From NCBI RefSeq assembly GCF_009901525.1, contig NZ_CP019288.1:1951501-2015500 (forward strand): a stretch of DNA of 64,000 nucleotides, written 5' to 3'. Position numbers and translations under genes: made by a program. Positions within the stretch are counted from its first letter, which is position 1; each line of letters opens with the position of its first letter. Below, in pieces: positions 34,576 to 43,727 of the stretch. Source of the DNA: Kordia antarctica. Lineage in GTDB: Bacteria > Bacteroidota > Bacteroidia > Flavobacteriales > Flavobacteriaceae. Under the pieces are notes generated by a model. It worked only from the letters and a program-made list of their open reading frames with translations, did no database searches and was not told the DNA's origin.

Positions 34576-35412
34576 TTAGTACATGTATCTTAATGCAGTG
34601 ACATCATTTCCATTAAATTCTCCATCTTCAGAAGAACTGAAACAAGCATTCATTAATGAAGTTGAATCATATCCTGTTGGTGTTCCTGGAATATGGATTG
34701 CTCCAACTCCAGCAGTTCCTTCATTTGAATTTTGACCACAACTTTGTCTGCTGAAGTAATCTGAATGACGGAATCCTATTGAGTGACCTATTTCGTGTCC
34801 AATAACATGCTCGTGAACATTGTTACTGTAACCTGCCATTCCTGAGTTAATTTTAACCCACTTGTATGGGTTTCCTCCTGAAGGGAAACCTGCAGATCCA
34901 CCTGCGCCTCCAGACACTTGGTACACTACCATATCTTTACTTTGATAGTTAGTACCAAATGATAAACTGAAACTAATGTCTAAGTTTAATGCGTTATAGT
35001 TATCAACTGCCCAACGAAGTCCTGTTTGCATTGCAGTTGTTAATCCATTAGAGTTATTTCCTGTGTATCCAATGATAGTAATTACTCCATCAGATACTAA
35101 ATTATTTGTACGATATTGCTTGCTAGTAATGTCTCCACCAAGTTCCATATTCATCAATTGGTCGCGTGTCATTATAATGTCATCTTCAAGTAAATATGCA
35201 GGCTCCAATTTTCCATTTGGCTTTTCAAGCATCGTTTCCTGCATGTCAAATGTGTTGAAGTGAAGAGATCTTGCTTTTTCAAGAACGTCTTGTGGAATTC
35301 CAATTGCTGAGTCTTCTTGCTCATCTACTACTGAAGTATCTTTACTACAAGATACAACTGTGATTCCTAAAGATAAGGCTAATAATAAGGTTAAGTTTTT
35401 AAATTTTTTCAT
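34576..35412 (-). CDS. HEIGH-type (M57-like) metalloprotease lipoprotein
   Basis: A 278-aa lipoprotein (signal ends GITVVSC, Cys23). The C-terminal half carries the extended zinc motif HEIGHSIGFRH followed by the HIPGTPTGYDSTSLMNACF segment with the Met-turn, as in the dual-action HEIGH metallopeptidases. A conserved propeptide-like N-terminal region (AIGIPQDVLEKARSL) precedes it. Two Cys (SCGQN, NACFSS) may pair. It probably acts at the cell surface or periplasm. Substrate unknown. It is a monocistronic gene on the minus strand. Confidence 0.88.
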   Translation of the reverse strand: MKKFKNLTLLLALSLGITVVSCSKDTSVVDEQEDSAIGIPQDVLEKARSLHFNTFDMQETMLEKPNGKLEPAYLLEDDIIMTRDQLMNMELGGDITSKQYRTNNLVSDGVITIIGYTGNNSNGLTTAMQTGLRWAVDNYNALNLDISFSLSFGTNYQSKDMVVYQVSGGAGGSAGFPSGGNPYKWVKINSGMAGYSNNVHEHVIGHEIGHSIGFRHSDYFSRQSCGQNSNEGTAGVGAIHIPGTPTGYDSTSLMNACFSSSEDGEFNGNDVTALRYMY

Positions 35413-35570
35413 ATTTAAAGTTTTACTGGTTAATGTTAATTAAAGTTTGGAGCGATTTTTAACATGTTTCAAATGTAATAATAAGATTGAGAAAATGCTA
35501 ATGAAATGTTAAAAAAACTGAGAATACTTAAAAAATTAACACTTTATATGCATATTGTTAAATATTTGAC

Positions 35571-35600
35571 AAAAAAATAAGCGCTCTTGTGGAGCGCTTA
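35571..35600 (-). terminator. Terminator of the seven-gene operon
   Basis: On the minus strand, stem AAGCGCTC / GAGCGCTT is followed by ATTTTTTTG, 33 bp beyond the clpS stop. Confidence 0.8.
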
Positions 35601-35632
35601 TGTATGCTAATATATTTAAAATCTTCTAGTTA

Positions 35633-35908
35633 CTAAATAATTTCTGCCGAAAGTCCAGCTTCTAACAATTTACTGCATCTTGGTTTTAATTCTTCATATT
35701 GTCCAGTTTTAACCGTACATTTTCCTTTGTAATGAACAATTATGGAACATTGTTCGGCTTGTTCAGCACTATGATCACATGCAAAAATTAATGTTTCAAT
35801 AACATGATCAAACGTGTTTACCTCATCATTATACAATACAATTTCATTGTTTTTTTGTACATCTTCTAAGGTTTCTACTTGTTCCTCAACTTTTTCTTGT
35901 GTACTCAT
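35633..35908 (-). CDS. clpS: ATP-dependent Clp protease adaptor ClpS
   Basis: A 91-aa N-end rule adaptor that delivers substrates to ClpAP/ClpCP. The core shows IVLYNDEVNTFDHVIETLI (the NDxxT/NTF motif), CDHSAEQAEQCSIIVHYKG and KCTVKTGQYEELKPRCSKLL, with the metal- and substrate-pocket residues expected. The start at MSTQEKV (35908) is preferred over an ATG two codons upstream. It is the last gene of a minus-strand operon behind prmA. Confidence 0.93.
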   Translation of the reverse strand: MSTQEKVEEQVETLEDVQKNNEIVLYNDEVNTFDHVIETLIFACDHSAEQAEQCSIIVHYKGKCTVKTGQYEELKPRCSKLLEAGLSAEII

Positions 35909-35918
35909 CGTCAATATT

Positions 35919-36758
35919 TTAAGGCAAAATTACAAATTTTAACGCAACCCAATTGTTTTTTTCAAGCTTACGCTCGAATTTTAACTTGTTTTTAGCACAT
36001 TCATCCGTTATGATCGGAATATCTTCCGTGTAAAATCCGCTTAGAAACAATATTCCATCAGAATTTAAACATGTTGCGTATTGATGAATGTCTTCTAAGA
36101 GTATGTTTCTATTAATGTTTGCTATAATGATATCGTACTTTTTACCTTCTAATAGCGAAACATCGCCTTCATATACAGAAATGTGTTTGCAATTGTTGCG
36201 TTCAACATTTTCTAATGAATTTAAGTAACACCAATTGTCAATATCAATTGCGTCTAGTGGTTTTGCGCCTTTCATTTCAGCCATAATTGCCAAAACGCCA
36301 GTTCCGCAACCCATATCCAACACTTTTTTATCTGTAACATCTGTGTGCAAAATATGTTGCAACATCATATGTGTTGTTTCATGATGTCCAGTTCCAAAGC
36401 TCATTTTTGGTTCTATAACAATATCATATTGGGCATTTGTTTTTTCATGAAATGGCGCGCGAACAGCACATTTTCCATCAACTTCAATAGGTTGAAAGTT
36501 TTTTTCCCATTCTTCATTCCAATTCACTTGCTCTATGACTTCTTCTTCATAACTAATTTGAAACTCGTCACTGCTTAGTATTTGAATGTCTTCTAAAATG
36601 TTTTCATGCCAATCTCCTTTTTGAATGTACGCATTGACACCTTTTTCATTTTCCACAAAACTTTCAAAGCCAGCAAAACCCAATTGTGCAATTAAAATTT
36701 CAGTTCCAGTTTGCACAGGAGTTACTTTAAATATGTATCCTATATATGTTGTAGACAT
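35919..36758 (-). CDS. prmA: Ribosomal protein L11 methyltransferase
   Basis: A 279-aa SAM-dependent methyltransferase. The N-terminal substrate-recognition domain (residues 1-90) precedes the Rossmann core with MSFGTGHHETTHMML, VLDMGCGTGVLAIMAEMKGA (SAM motif I) and IIIANINRNILLEDI. It trimethylates ribosomal protein L11. It starts one base after the tpiA stop and is followed at 5-10 bp by clpS, indicating co-transcription. Confidence 0.94.
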   Translation of the reverse strand: MSTTYIGYIFKVTPVQTGTEILIAQLGFAGFESFVENEKGVNAYIQKGDWHENILEDIQILSSDEFQISYEEEVIEQVNWNEEWEKNFQPIEVDGKCAVRAPFHEKTNAQYDIVIEPKMSFGTGHHETTHMMLQHILHTDVTDKKVLDMGCGTGVLAIMAEMKGAKPLDAIDIDNWCYLNSLENVERNNCKHISVYEGDVSLLEGKKYDIIIANINRNILLEDIHQYATCLNSDGILFLSGFYTEDIPIITDECAKNKLKFERKLEKNNWVALKFVILP

Positions 36759-37508
36759 TTATAATGCGTTTATGATAGCTACAAAATCTGCCGCTTTTAA
36801 AGCCGCGCCACCAATTAATCCTCCGTCAACATCTTCTTTTGCAAATATTTCGGCTGCATTTGCAGGTTTTACGCTTCCTCCATATAAGATAGAAACTTCA
36901 TTTCCTACTTCACTTCCAAATTTTTCTGAAACCGTTTTTCGAATAAAAGCGTGCATTTCTTGCGCTTGTTCTGGCGAAGCTGTTTCTCCAGTTCCTATTG
37001 CCCAAACTGGCTCATACGCTAATACAATACCTTTCCAGTCTTCTGTATTCAGATGAAATAATGCGTTGCTTAATTGACTTTTAACCAAAGAAAAATGATT
37101 TCCTGCTTTACGATCTTCCAATTCTTCTCCAAAACAAAATACAATTTCCATATCATTTGCTAAGGCAGTATTTACTTTTTTGGCTAACAATTCGTCTGTT
37201 TCGCCAAAATATGCTCTGCGTTCGCTGTGCCCAAGAATAACCGTTTTAACTCCAACACTTTTCAACATTTGCGCTGAAATTTCGCCTGTATACGCACCAT
37301 TTGCTTCTTGATGCATATTTTGTGCAACAACTTCAATATCGTGTCCTTTTAATACTGTAAACGCTTGAAAAAGGTTTACATATGCTGGCGCAACCATGAC
37401 ACTAACATGTGTATTTGATACTTGTGCTATTAAATCATTTAATAAAGCTTCCGTTTCCGAAAGATCATTGTTCATTTTCCAGTTTCCTGCAACTATTTTA
37501 CGTCTCAT
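36759..37508 (-). CDS. tpiA: Triose-phosphate isomerase
   Basis: A 249-aa TIM barrel of glycolysis interconverting DHAP and glyceraldehyde-3-phosphate. The catalytic lysine is in AGNWKMN, His in ILGHSERR, Glu in LAYEPVWAIGTG (the flexible loop follows), and the phosphate-binding end is YGGSVKPANA and GGLIGGAALK. It is embedded in the minus-strand operon between the TlpA protein gene and prmA. Confidence 0.97.
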   Translation of the reverse strand: MRRKIVAGNWKMNNDLSETEALLNDLIAQVSNTHVSVMVAPAYVNLFQAFTVLKGHDIEVVAQNMHQEANGAYTGEISAQMLKSVGVKTVILGHSERRAYFGETDELLAKKVNTALANDMEIVFCFGEELEDRKAGNHFSLVKSQLSNALFHLNTEDWKGIVLAYEPVWAIGTGETASPEQAQEMHAFIRKTVSEKFGSEVGNEVSILYGGSVKPANAAEIFAKEDVDGGLIGGAALKAADFVAIINAL

Positions 37509-37520
37509 TTTTTTACTTTT

Positions 37521-38012
37521 TTATTGTTTAATTGCTTCTCGCAATGCTTCATCAGTTGTTTTTACGGCTTCGTATAGTTTGATACTTCCGTCAGGATTGA
37601 TAATCATGTATCTAGGAATCCAATCGACATCAATGGCTTTTGCAAACGCACTTTTAAAACCTTTCGGTAGAAAATAATGTTCTCCAATTAAGTTGTGCTT
37701 TTCGATTCCTACTTTCCAGCTTGATTCTTTTCGATCCAAAGATAAAAATAGGTATGTGAATTGCGGATTATTTTTTTGAATTTCTTTTACGCTTGGAATT
37801 CCTTTCAGACAATCGCCACACCAAGAAGCCCAAATGTCAATGAAAATGGTTTCTCCTTTATGTTTGGCTAAAATTTCTTCAACCTTTATCTTTTTTCCAT
37901 CAATAGTACGCATCGTGTCTTGCAATGCTTCTTTTGGAAATTCTTTTAAGATTTCCTTTTGGCAACTTATTGAAAAGACTGTGATAAAAAGTATGCTTAT
38001 AATATATTTCAT
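37521..38012 (-). CDS. TlpA-family thioredoxin-like lipoprotein
   Basis: A 163-aa periplasmic thiol-disulfide protein. SPII signal MKYIISILFITVFSISC, thioredoxin fold with the active site WASWCGDC (about residues 61-68) and cis-Pro motif DWIPRYMI. The CGDC redox pair and TlpA context suggest a reductant role. Its start overlaps the L,D-transpeptidase stop by 4 bp, and tpiA follows after 12 bp. The DoxX/MauE-like protein two genes upstream also has a thioredoxin-like domain, which suggests a shared envelope redox function. Confidence 0.88.
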   Translation of the reverse strand: MKYIISILFITVFSISCQKEILKEFPKEALQDTMRTIDGKKIKVEEILAKHKGETIFIDIWASWCGDCLKGIPSVKEIQKNNPQFTYLFLSLDRKESSWKVGIEKHNLIGEHYFLPKGFKSAFAKAIDVDWIPRYMIINPDGSIKLYEAVKTTDEALREAIKQ

Positions 38013-38587
38013 TTTTGAATCGTAATTTGTGTCTGTTTTGTAATATACGGATAGATTTCGTTGACGTCTTTATTCTTCATCGAAATGCAACCCAATGTCC
38101 AATTTCGTTTCGCATCAATCATGTTGTCCATTCCGTCAGGAACGCCGTGAATTCCAACTTCGCCGCCAATAGTTTCGCCGTCTTTTATGACTCCTTTTGC
38201 TTTTCGCGATTTAAATTTTTTCCAAGATGTTTCATTCGGATAATCAATCCAAATAAATTTTGACCAATTGCGATGCGGATATTTGTCTCGGACACCAAAA
38301 ACACCTTCTGGCGTACACTTATCGCCTTCTTTGTGTTTATCATCAATAGGATTTCCGCCAAAAACTACGTCGTATTGTTTTACCAACGTATCTGATGTAA
38401 ATACTGAAAGTGTATAGTCGCTTTTATCTATTAAAACACGAATTTTAGTTTCCTTTGGCAGCAATTGTTTCAGCGTTGCTTCTGGAGTTTCCGAAGTTTT
38501 TTTGTTTTTATTGGATGATTTAGTATTGCAAGAAATCATCAAACAACATATCAGAACATAGACGAAATATAATTGTGTATTCTTCAT
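38009..38587 (-). CDS. L,D-transpeptidase (YkuD domain) lipoprotein
   Basis: A 192-aa lipoprotein (signal to CLMISC, Cys20). The YkuD catalytic motif is present: VGIHGVPDG followed by WTLGCISMKNKDV, with the catalytic Cys in GCIS. Other conserved parts are TPEGVFGVRDKYPHR and IWIDYPNE. It would crosslink peptidoglycan stem peptides or tether proteins in the periplasm. It is co-transcribed with the permease upstream (adjacent stop/start) and the TlpA gene downstream (4-bp overlap). Confidence 0.88.
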   Translation of the reverse strand: MKNTQLYFVYVLICCLMISCNTKSSNKNKKTSETPEATLKQLLPKETKIRVLIDKSDYTLSVFTSDTLVKQYDVVFGGNPIDDKHKEGDKCTPEGVFGVRDKYPHRNWSKFIWIDYPNETSWKKFKSRKAKGVIKDGETIGGEVGIHGVPDGMDNMIDAKRNWTLGCISMKNKDVNEIYPYITKQTQITIQK

Positions 38588-39664
38588 TTATTGTAATCTA
38601 ATTTTAGGATCGAGCCAACCATAAATGATGTCAACTAGAATATTTATAACGATAAACATGCTCGCAATTATCAATACAGAACCCATTATTATTGGCAAAT
38701 CCTGACTGTTTAATGCATCAACAATTTCTTTTCCGAGTCCATTCCAACCAAAAATATATTCCACAAAAACAGCTCCAGCTAACATGGAAGCAAACCAACC
38801 TGAAATTGCAGTAATTACAGGATTTAACGCGTTTTTTACCGCATGTTTTTTTACGACCTGAAACTCGCTTAATCCTTTAGCTCTTGCCGTTCGAATATAA
38901 TCTTGATTGAAGACTTCCAACAGCGAATTTCGCATGAGTTGTATGACAACTGCCAACGGACGAATCCCTAAAACAATGGCTGGCAAGATGAGATTTTTCC
39001 AGCGAATGCTGACTGATTCACCAAAATCATCAACTTCATATAAACTTCCTGTCATGTTTAAGTTTGTGAATTCATGCAATAGAAATCCAAAAATCCATGC
39101 AAATAATATTGCACTAAAAAACGACGGAACGCTCATTCCTAATGTACTTATGATTTGAATTGTTTTGTCGATAAATGTGTCTTTATATAACGCCGAAATG
39201 ATTCCGAAAATGATTCCGAGTAACATCGCAATACTTATTGCCGCAACTGCTAAAACAATTGTGTTTGGCAAGGTTTCCTTGATGACTTGCGAAACACTTT
39301 TTCCAGATTTCTGAAACGATTCACGCAAGTACGGAAATTTTAAAACTGTTGTTGTGTTTCCTATCGTAAATAGTTTGGTGGCGCTGTATTTATTTTTGGA
39401 TAAATAGGTGTAATCTTCTTCCGTTGTAGAATGAAATGAGAGTGGAAATAAATCGTTTAAATAGTATGCATACTGCGTTAACAGCGGTTTATCAAAACCA
39501 TATTTCTTTTTTACGATTGCCACTTGTTCTTCCGTTTGATTTTGCCCAAGCATCATTTTTGCAGGATCGCCAGGTAAAATATTAAACAAGAAAAAGATCA
39601 CCGTAACAACTCCGAAAAGTGTTAGAAATGCATAGCCAATTTTATATATAATGTATTTTCCCAA
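38588..39664 (-). CDS. DppB/OppB-type ABC transporter permease
   Basis: A 358-aa inner-membrane permease with the family N-terminus (FLTLFGVVTVIFFLFNILPG, DPAKMMLG) and the EAA loop RAKGLSEFQVVKKHAVKNAL that contacts the ATPase, followed by GAVFVEYIFGWNGLGK. A linker of about 60 residues after helix 1 is typical. Peptide or nickel uptake permeases normally work with a second permease, ATPases and a binding protein. None is adjacent, so the partners must be elsewhere. Part of the minus-strand seven-gene operon. Confidence 0.9.
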   Translation of the reverse strand: MGKYIIYKIGYAFLTLFGVVTVIFFLFNILPGDPAKMMLGQNQTEEQVAIVKKKYGFDKPLLTQYAYYLNDLFPLSFHSTTEEDYTYLSKNKYSATKLFTIGNTTTVLKFPYLRESFQKSGKSVSQVIKETLPNTIVLAVAAISIAMLLGIIFGIISALYKDTFIDKTIQIISTLGMSVPSFFSAILFAWIFGFLLHEFTNLNMTGSLYEVDDFGESVSIRWKNLILPAIVLGIRPLAVVIQLMRNSLLEVFNQDYIRTARAKGLSEFQVVKKHAVKNALNPVITAISGWFASMLAGAVFVEYIFGWNGLGKEIVDALNSQDLPIIMGSVLIIASMFIVINILVDIIYGWLDPKIRLQ

Positions 39665-39674
39665 AGAGAATTTT

Positions 39675-40877
39675 CTATAGTTTTATATTGTCAAAATCAT
39701 TGTAATGCGCTTTGTCGATAATTGTTCCTTTTTCTAGTTTTAAGATTCCAGGATTTGATCGGATGATGGTTTTTAAAGCCGTTTCATCCGTTAAATAGAA
39801 GTCAAAATTATAGTGCATTATGTCTCCTAAGTCTTTCATATCTTGCGGATCTGAAGATGATACTCCAATTACTTTGTATCCTTTTTCAAGTGCTTTATCT
39901 GTAAACGCTTTCACTTTTAAAAGTCCAGCATCTTCCGATTTATCCAAATTATACATCACAACTACGATGAGTTTTTCTTCTTCTAACATCATTTCGGTTA
40001 CATCGCCATCTTCCATACTTTCTATAGAGAAATCGTGAATTGGTGGTTCGTATCCTTCTTCTAATATTTCACTTTTTACGCTTACGTATGTTCCGCCTTC
40101 TACAACTGGATATTCTGTACTTTGCGTGGTTATTTCTTGCATTTTTCCGTTTACATCAAATGTCCAAATGTATTCAAAAACGGGTCTGGGCGCATCTGGC
40201 GGAACCGACATTCCGTCTGTAATATTTGCGCCAATTTTATAAGGTCTGAAATCGAATGTTGGCAAATGATTTAATACGTGTCTTCCAAAGAAAATACACG
40301 CTAGTAAGCTTACAATTGTAATTCCGATGTTTATTTTTTTAGAAAATATAGATTTGATATTATCCACACCTAAAAATAAAATGATGATAAAGAATAGTAA
40401 TAAAATATCTTTCTTGAAACTTTCCCAAGGCGTGAGTTTCCAGAAATCTCCAAAACAACCGCAATCGGTTACTTTGTTGAAATATGCGGAGTAAAACGTT
40501 AGGAATGTGAAGAAGATAATTAACCCAAGTAAACACCACAAAACAGGCTTTTTGTATAGACTTAAGAGAATCATTACGCCAAGAATTACTTCTAGAATTA
40601 CGACAAATACGGCAATCCAAAGTGCGTATGGCGATAAAAATTCAAGATTTAGTACATCTTCTGCGAAATAATCTGTCAATTTAAACGAAAAACCAACAGG
40701 ATCATTTAATTTGATAAATCCTGAAAAGATAAATAATCCTCCAACGAAAAGTTGCGAAAATATCGTTAGAATTCTTCCGGATGTAGAATCGAATTTCTTT
40801 TGTAAATAGCGGTACACTGGACTAAAAAAATTCAATATTTTTAATATTATCACTCCAATTCTAGCTATAATTTCCAT
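39675..40877 (-). CDS. BT_3928/DoxX-like membrane protein with thioredoxin-like C-terminus
   Basis: A 400-aa protein, first gene of the operon. Four to five helices in residues 1-200 (GGLFIFSGFIKLNDPVGFSF, the DoxX/MauE signature) contain DCGCFGDFWKLTPWESFKKD, a conserved Cys-pair loop of this family. Residues 220-400 are a periplasmic domain that ends in a thioredoxin-like fold (MYNLDKSEDAGLLKVKAFTD, FYLTDETALKTIIRSNPGI) lacking a CxxC. A redox-associated membrane role beside TlpA is plausible. The exact function is unknown. Confidence 0.85.
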   Translation of the reverse strand: MEIIARIGVIILKILNFFSPVYRYLQKKFDSTSGRILTIFSQLFVGGLFIFSGFIKLNDPVGFSFKLTDYFAEDVLNLEFLSPYALWIAVFVVILEVILGVMILLSLYKKPVLWCLLGLIIFFTFLTFYSAYFNKVTDCGCFGDFWKLTPWESFKKDILLLFFIIILFLGVDNIKSIFSKKINIGITIVSLLACIFFGRHVLNHLPTFDFRPYKIGANITDGMSVPPDAPRPVFEYIWTFDVNGKMQEITTQSTEYPVVEGGTYVSVKSEILEEGYEPPIHDFSIESMEDGDVTEMMLEEEKLIVVVMYNLDKSEDAGLLKVKAFTDKALEKGYKVIGVSSSDPQDMKDLGDIMHYNFDFYLTDETALKTIIRSNPGILKLEKGTIIDKAHYNDFDNIKL

Positions 40878-41009
40878 TGCTTATTTCGTTTTTTGTGTTA
40901 CTGTTGTCGTAAAATCACTTTTCAATTTTACGTAATGCGTTAGATTTTATGTAAATTTCGTCCAAAATTACCAATTTATAAAAAGAAACGGATATAATAC
41001 CATTTATAT

Positions 41010-41837
41010 ATGCAATTTATAAACTGTAAAGGTCAATTGATTTCGTTGGATTCGCCAAAAGTAATGGGGATTTTGAATGTAACGCCTGATTCTTTTTTTG
41101 ATGGCGGAAAATATAAAGATGAAATCGCCATTGTAACGCAAGTAGAAAAGATGCTACTCGCTGGCGCAACTTTTATAGATATTGGCGCGTATAGTTCGCG
41201 ACCAAATGCGCCGCATGTTTCCGAAATTGAAGAGAAACAACGCTTGCTTCCGATTGTAGAATTATTAGTAAAGCAGTTTCCTGAGATTTTAATTTCGGTT
41301 GATACTTTCCGGAGTGAAGTTGCGAAAGAAGCGATAAAAATTGGTGCAGCACTTGTGAATGATATTTCTGCTGGAAATTTAGACGCTAAAATGATGGAAA
41401 CAGTTGGTAAACTTGGCGTTCCATATATGATGATGCATATGCAAGGAACGCCGAAAACGATGCAGCAAAATCCTAGTTATGAAAGTATTGTGAAAGAAAT
41501 TTTAGAGTATTTTTCGAGTAAAATCGCGAAAGCGAAATCACACAAAATTAATGATATTATTGTGGATCCAGGTTTTGGATTTGGAAAAACGATTGCACAT
41601 AATTATACGATTTTAAAGCAATTGGAATTGTTCAAAATTCTCGATTATCCAATATTGGCAGGTGTTTCCAGAAAGTCCATGATTTATAACGTGTTGGAAA
41701 CTTCGGCGCAAGAAGCATTGAATGGAACTTCTGTGTTGCATACAATTGCATTGCAAAATGGTGCCTCTATTTTGCGTGTTCATGATGTGAAAGAGGCGAT
41801 GGAATGTGTGAAGTTGGTAGGAATGATTTCTGATTAA
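41010..41837 (+). CDS. folP: Dihydropteroate synthase
   Basis: A 275-aa TIM-barrel enzyme of folate synthesis, joining pterin pyrophosphate and p-aminobenzoate. Pterin-site motifs are clear: MGILNVTPDSFFDGG, DIGAYSSRPNA, VSVDTFRSEV, LVNDISAG and IVDPGFGFGKT, ending VSRKSMI. In related genomes it is commonly followed directly by cdaA. Here about 2.1 kb is inserted between them, and the last 165 bp of folP recur at 43118-43291. Confidence 0.95.
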   Translation: MQFINCKGQLISLDSPKVMGILNVTPDSFFDGGKYKDEIAIVTQVEKMLLAGATFIDIGAYSSRPNAPHVSEIEEKQRLLPIVELLVKQFPEILISVDTFRSEVAKEAIKIGAALVNDISAGNLDAKMMETVGKLGVPYMMMHMQGTPKTMQQNPSYESIVKEILEYFSSKIAKAKSHKINDIIVDPGFGFGKTIAHNYTILKQLELFKILDYPILAGVSRKSMIYNVLETSAQEALNGTSVLHTIALQNGASILRVHDVKEAMECVKLVGMISD

Positions 41838-41967
41838 CTTGGACATCTTAAAAGTTTGGTACTGATTTCTTTGTGATTTTTAATATAAGTTGCTTATATT
41901 TAGTATCTTAATTTAGTAATATTTTTTACTGATTCTCGGTAAAAGTATTTTATTTAATACCATAAAA

Positions 41968-42987
41968 ATGAAGCCTTTTAAATTATTATTAATTTGTTTG
42001 TTCGTTATTCTCTATAGTTGTAATAGTGATGAAGATGTAGGTATTATTCCTTCTAATATAGAGTTTGATATTATTGGTTGTGACGAATTAGCTACTGGCA
42101 TGGTTGTAGGAACTATTACTTCTAATATTAGCACTCCTATTACTTTTTCTTTAGAATTAGGAGATGATGAAAATACTTTTAATATTGATCCAGTTACGGG
42201 AGAAGTTTCGGTGTCAACAACATTAAATGTCTCAATTAGTGACTTAGAAGGAACTTATAATTATACATTTTCTACCTTAGATTCCAATGGTGCACCACTG
42301 GAAACTTTCTTAGTTACAATAAATGTTTCAACTGAAGTAAGTGATATTTCTTCTGGATTATTAGGCTATTACCCATTTTCAGGAAATTCGCTGGATGAAA
42401 GTGGCAATAACAATGATGGTACTGTATTTGGAGCTACTTTAACTAGTGACGGTTCAGGAGCGGAAAATAATGCTTATCATTTTTCTCAGGGCAATTACAT
42501 AAGCATAGAAAATGTAGATGCATTTGATGACTTAGCCACTTTTACGCTTTCCGCTTGGGTAAATCCAGATTTTTTAAGCCTTCATAATAGTATAATTTCT
42601 AAGGTAACTCCGAATAGGGATTTCAATTTACAACTTACAAATATAGGCGTAGATGCGCAATTTGCATATCTTAATGGAGCTATTTATTATAGAGCATGGT
42701 TTGATGATTATGCGCTAGACTTGAATGTTTGGACGCATGTACTTTCTACTTGGGATGGCACAAATTGGAGAATTTATCTGAATGGAGAGTTGGTCAAAAT
42801 TTCTCCAGACTATGTTGATATCGAACCATTATGGACTGGAGGATATATGACTATTGGGAATTTGAGTCCTCAATTTGCTAGTACCTCAGAGAATTTTTAT
42901 GGCAAAATAGATGAAGTTAGAATTTACAATCGTGTCTTAACATCTTGCGAAGTAAATTATTTATATGAACAATATCCTATCAACTAA
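41968..42987 (+). CDS. Secreted lipoprotein with cadherin-like and LamG domains
   Basis: A 339-aa lipoprotein (signal to VILYSC, Cys17). Residues about 25-125 form a cadherin-like fold (FNIDPVTGEVSVSTTLNVS). Residues about 135-330 form a concanavalin/LamG jelly roll (GYYPFSGNSLDESGNNNDG, FTLSAWVNPDF, WTHVLSTWDGTNWRIYLNGE, KIDEVRIYNRVLT). Such proteins bind glycans or matrix at the cell surface. It lies in the insertion between folP and cdaA, flanked downstream by the folP 3' duplicate, so it looks acquired or moved in. Confidence 0.85.
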   Translation: MKPFKLLLICLFVILYSCNSDEDVGIIPSNIEFDIIGCDELATGMVVGTITSNISTPITFSLELGDDENTFNIDPVTGEVSVSTTLNVSISDLEGTYNYTFSTLDSNGAPLETFLVTINVSTEVSDISSGLLGYYPFSGNSLDESGNNNDGTVFGATLTSDGSGAENNAYHFSQGNYISIENVDAFDDLATFTLSAWVNPDFLSLHNSIISKVTPNRDFNLQLTNIGVDAQFAYLNGAIYYRAWFDDYALDLNVWTHVLSTWDGTNWRIYLNGELVKISPDYVDIEPLWTGGYMTIGNLSPQFASTSENFYGKIDEVRIYNRVLTSCEVNYLYEQYPIN

Positions 42988-43117
42988 AAACTCAGAAAAA
43001 TAGCCCCTTTTTAAAAATATACAAACGGAAACATTGATTCCTAATTAGGTTTAATAATTATAGAAAAGCTGCCTGAAAAATGAATTTTAGATATTAAACT
43101 TCCCTTTATTAGCTGAC

Positions 43118-43291
43118 GTTTCATGAAAGCCCATGATTTATAACGTGTTGAAAACTTCGGCAAAAGAAGCACTAAATGGAACTTCTGTGTTGCATACAAT
43201 TGCGTTGCAAAATGGTGTCTCTATTTTGCGTGTTCATGATGTGAAAGAAGCGATGGAATGTGTGAAGTTGGTAGGAATGATTGGTTGTTGA
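43118..43291 (+). pseudogene. Duplicated 3' fragment of folP
   Basis: About 165 bp match the folP 3' end (41663-41829) with roughly 8 differences in 151 bp across the best part. Aligned in the folP frame there is an early stop (TCA TGA) before a frame that runs from ATG 43132 to TGA 43291 and reads MIYNVLKTSAKEALNGTSVL. The last residues differ (GC instead of SD). It has no upstream catalytic part and is a remnant. Most of the differences are silent or conservative. Confidence 0.88.
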
Positions 43292-43408
43292 GAGTTTTTT
43301 GTTATTCGTTCTTTGTTCTTTGTTCTTTGTTCTTCGTTTAATAAAAAAAGTTACCTAAAATGATTTTCAAGCAACTTTTTTAAATATGTTTTATTACTTT
43401 TTATAGAA

Positions 43409-43564
43409 TTACAGACAATAACAGCATTCTGCTTCTGCACAATGATGTCCACAACTTGTACAAGTGCCGCCGTTAAAACATTTTGCGCGTCCGCCGTTGA
43501 TTTTATGTTGTTGACTTTTTTTGATTTCTGCTACTCCTTGTAAGTTTAAAATTTTTGCTAACAT
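43409..43564 (-). CDS. Cys-rich double-glycine leader peptide
   Basis: A 51-aa ORF, ATG at 43564. The leader is MLAKILNLQGVAEIKKSQQH then KINGG, with the double glycine at residues 24-25. The core (RAKCFNGGTCTSCGHHCAEA followed by ECCYCL) has seven Cys and two adjacent His in 26 residues. The leader type (ILNLxGVxEIxKxxQxxINGG) recurs in Flavobacteriaceae peptide genes. Seven Cys and HH suggest a disulfide-rich, thioether or metal-binding product. No modification enzyme is next to it. It sits between the folP duplicate and the MITE copy. Confidence 0.72.
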   Translation of the reverse strand: MLAKILNLQGVAEIKKSQQHKINGGRAKCFNGGTCTSCGHHCAEAECCYCL

Positions 43565-43727
43565 GATTAAATTATTTTTAGGTTAATACTCATGTAAAGT
43601 AATCAATCTAATAATCAACCTATTACGGTTTTACCATAGAAATTTTACATTGCTTTGTAATTTTAATATAAAACCTACTTAGAGTTTCTGTTAAAAAAAA
43701 ACGGCTTTTACTTTAACCTTGTATACT

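Noticed and set aside
43132-43291. Independent short gene in the folP-like sequence
   Set aside because: It is the tail of dihydropteroate synthase without any catalytic part; the DNA match to folP explains it.
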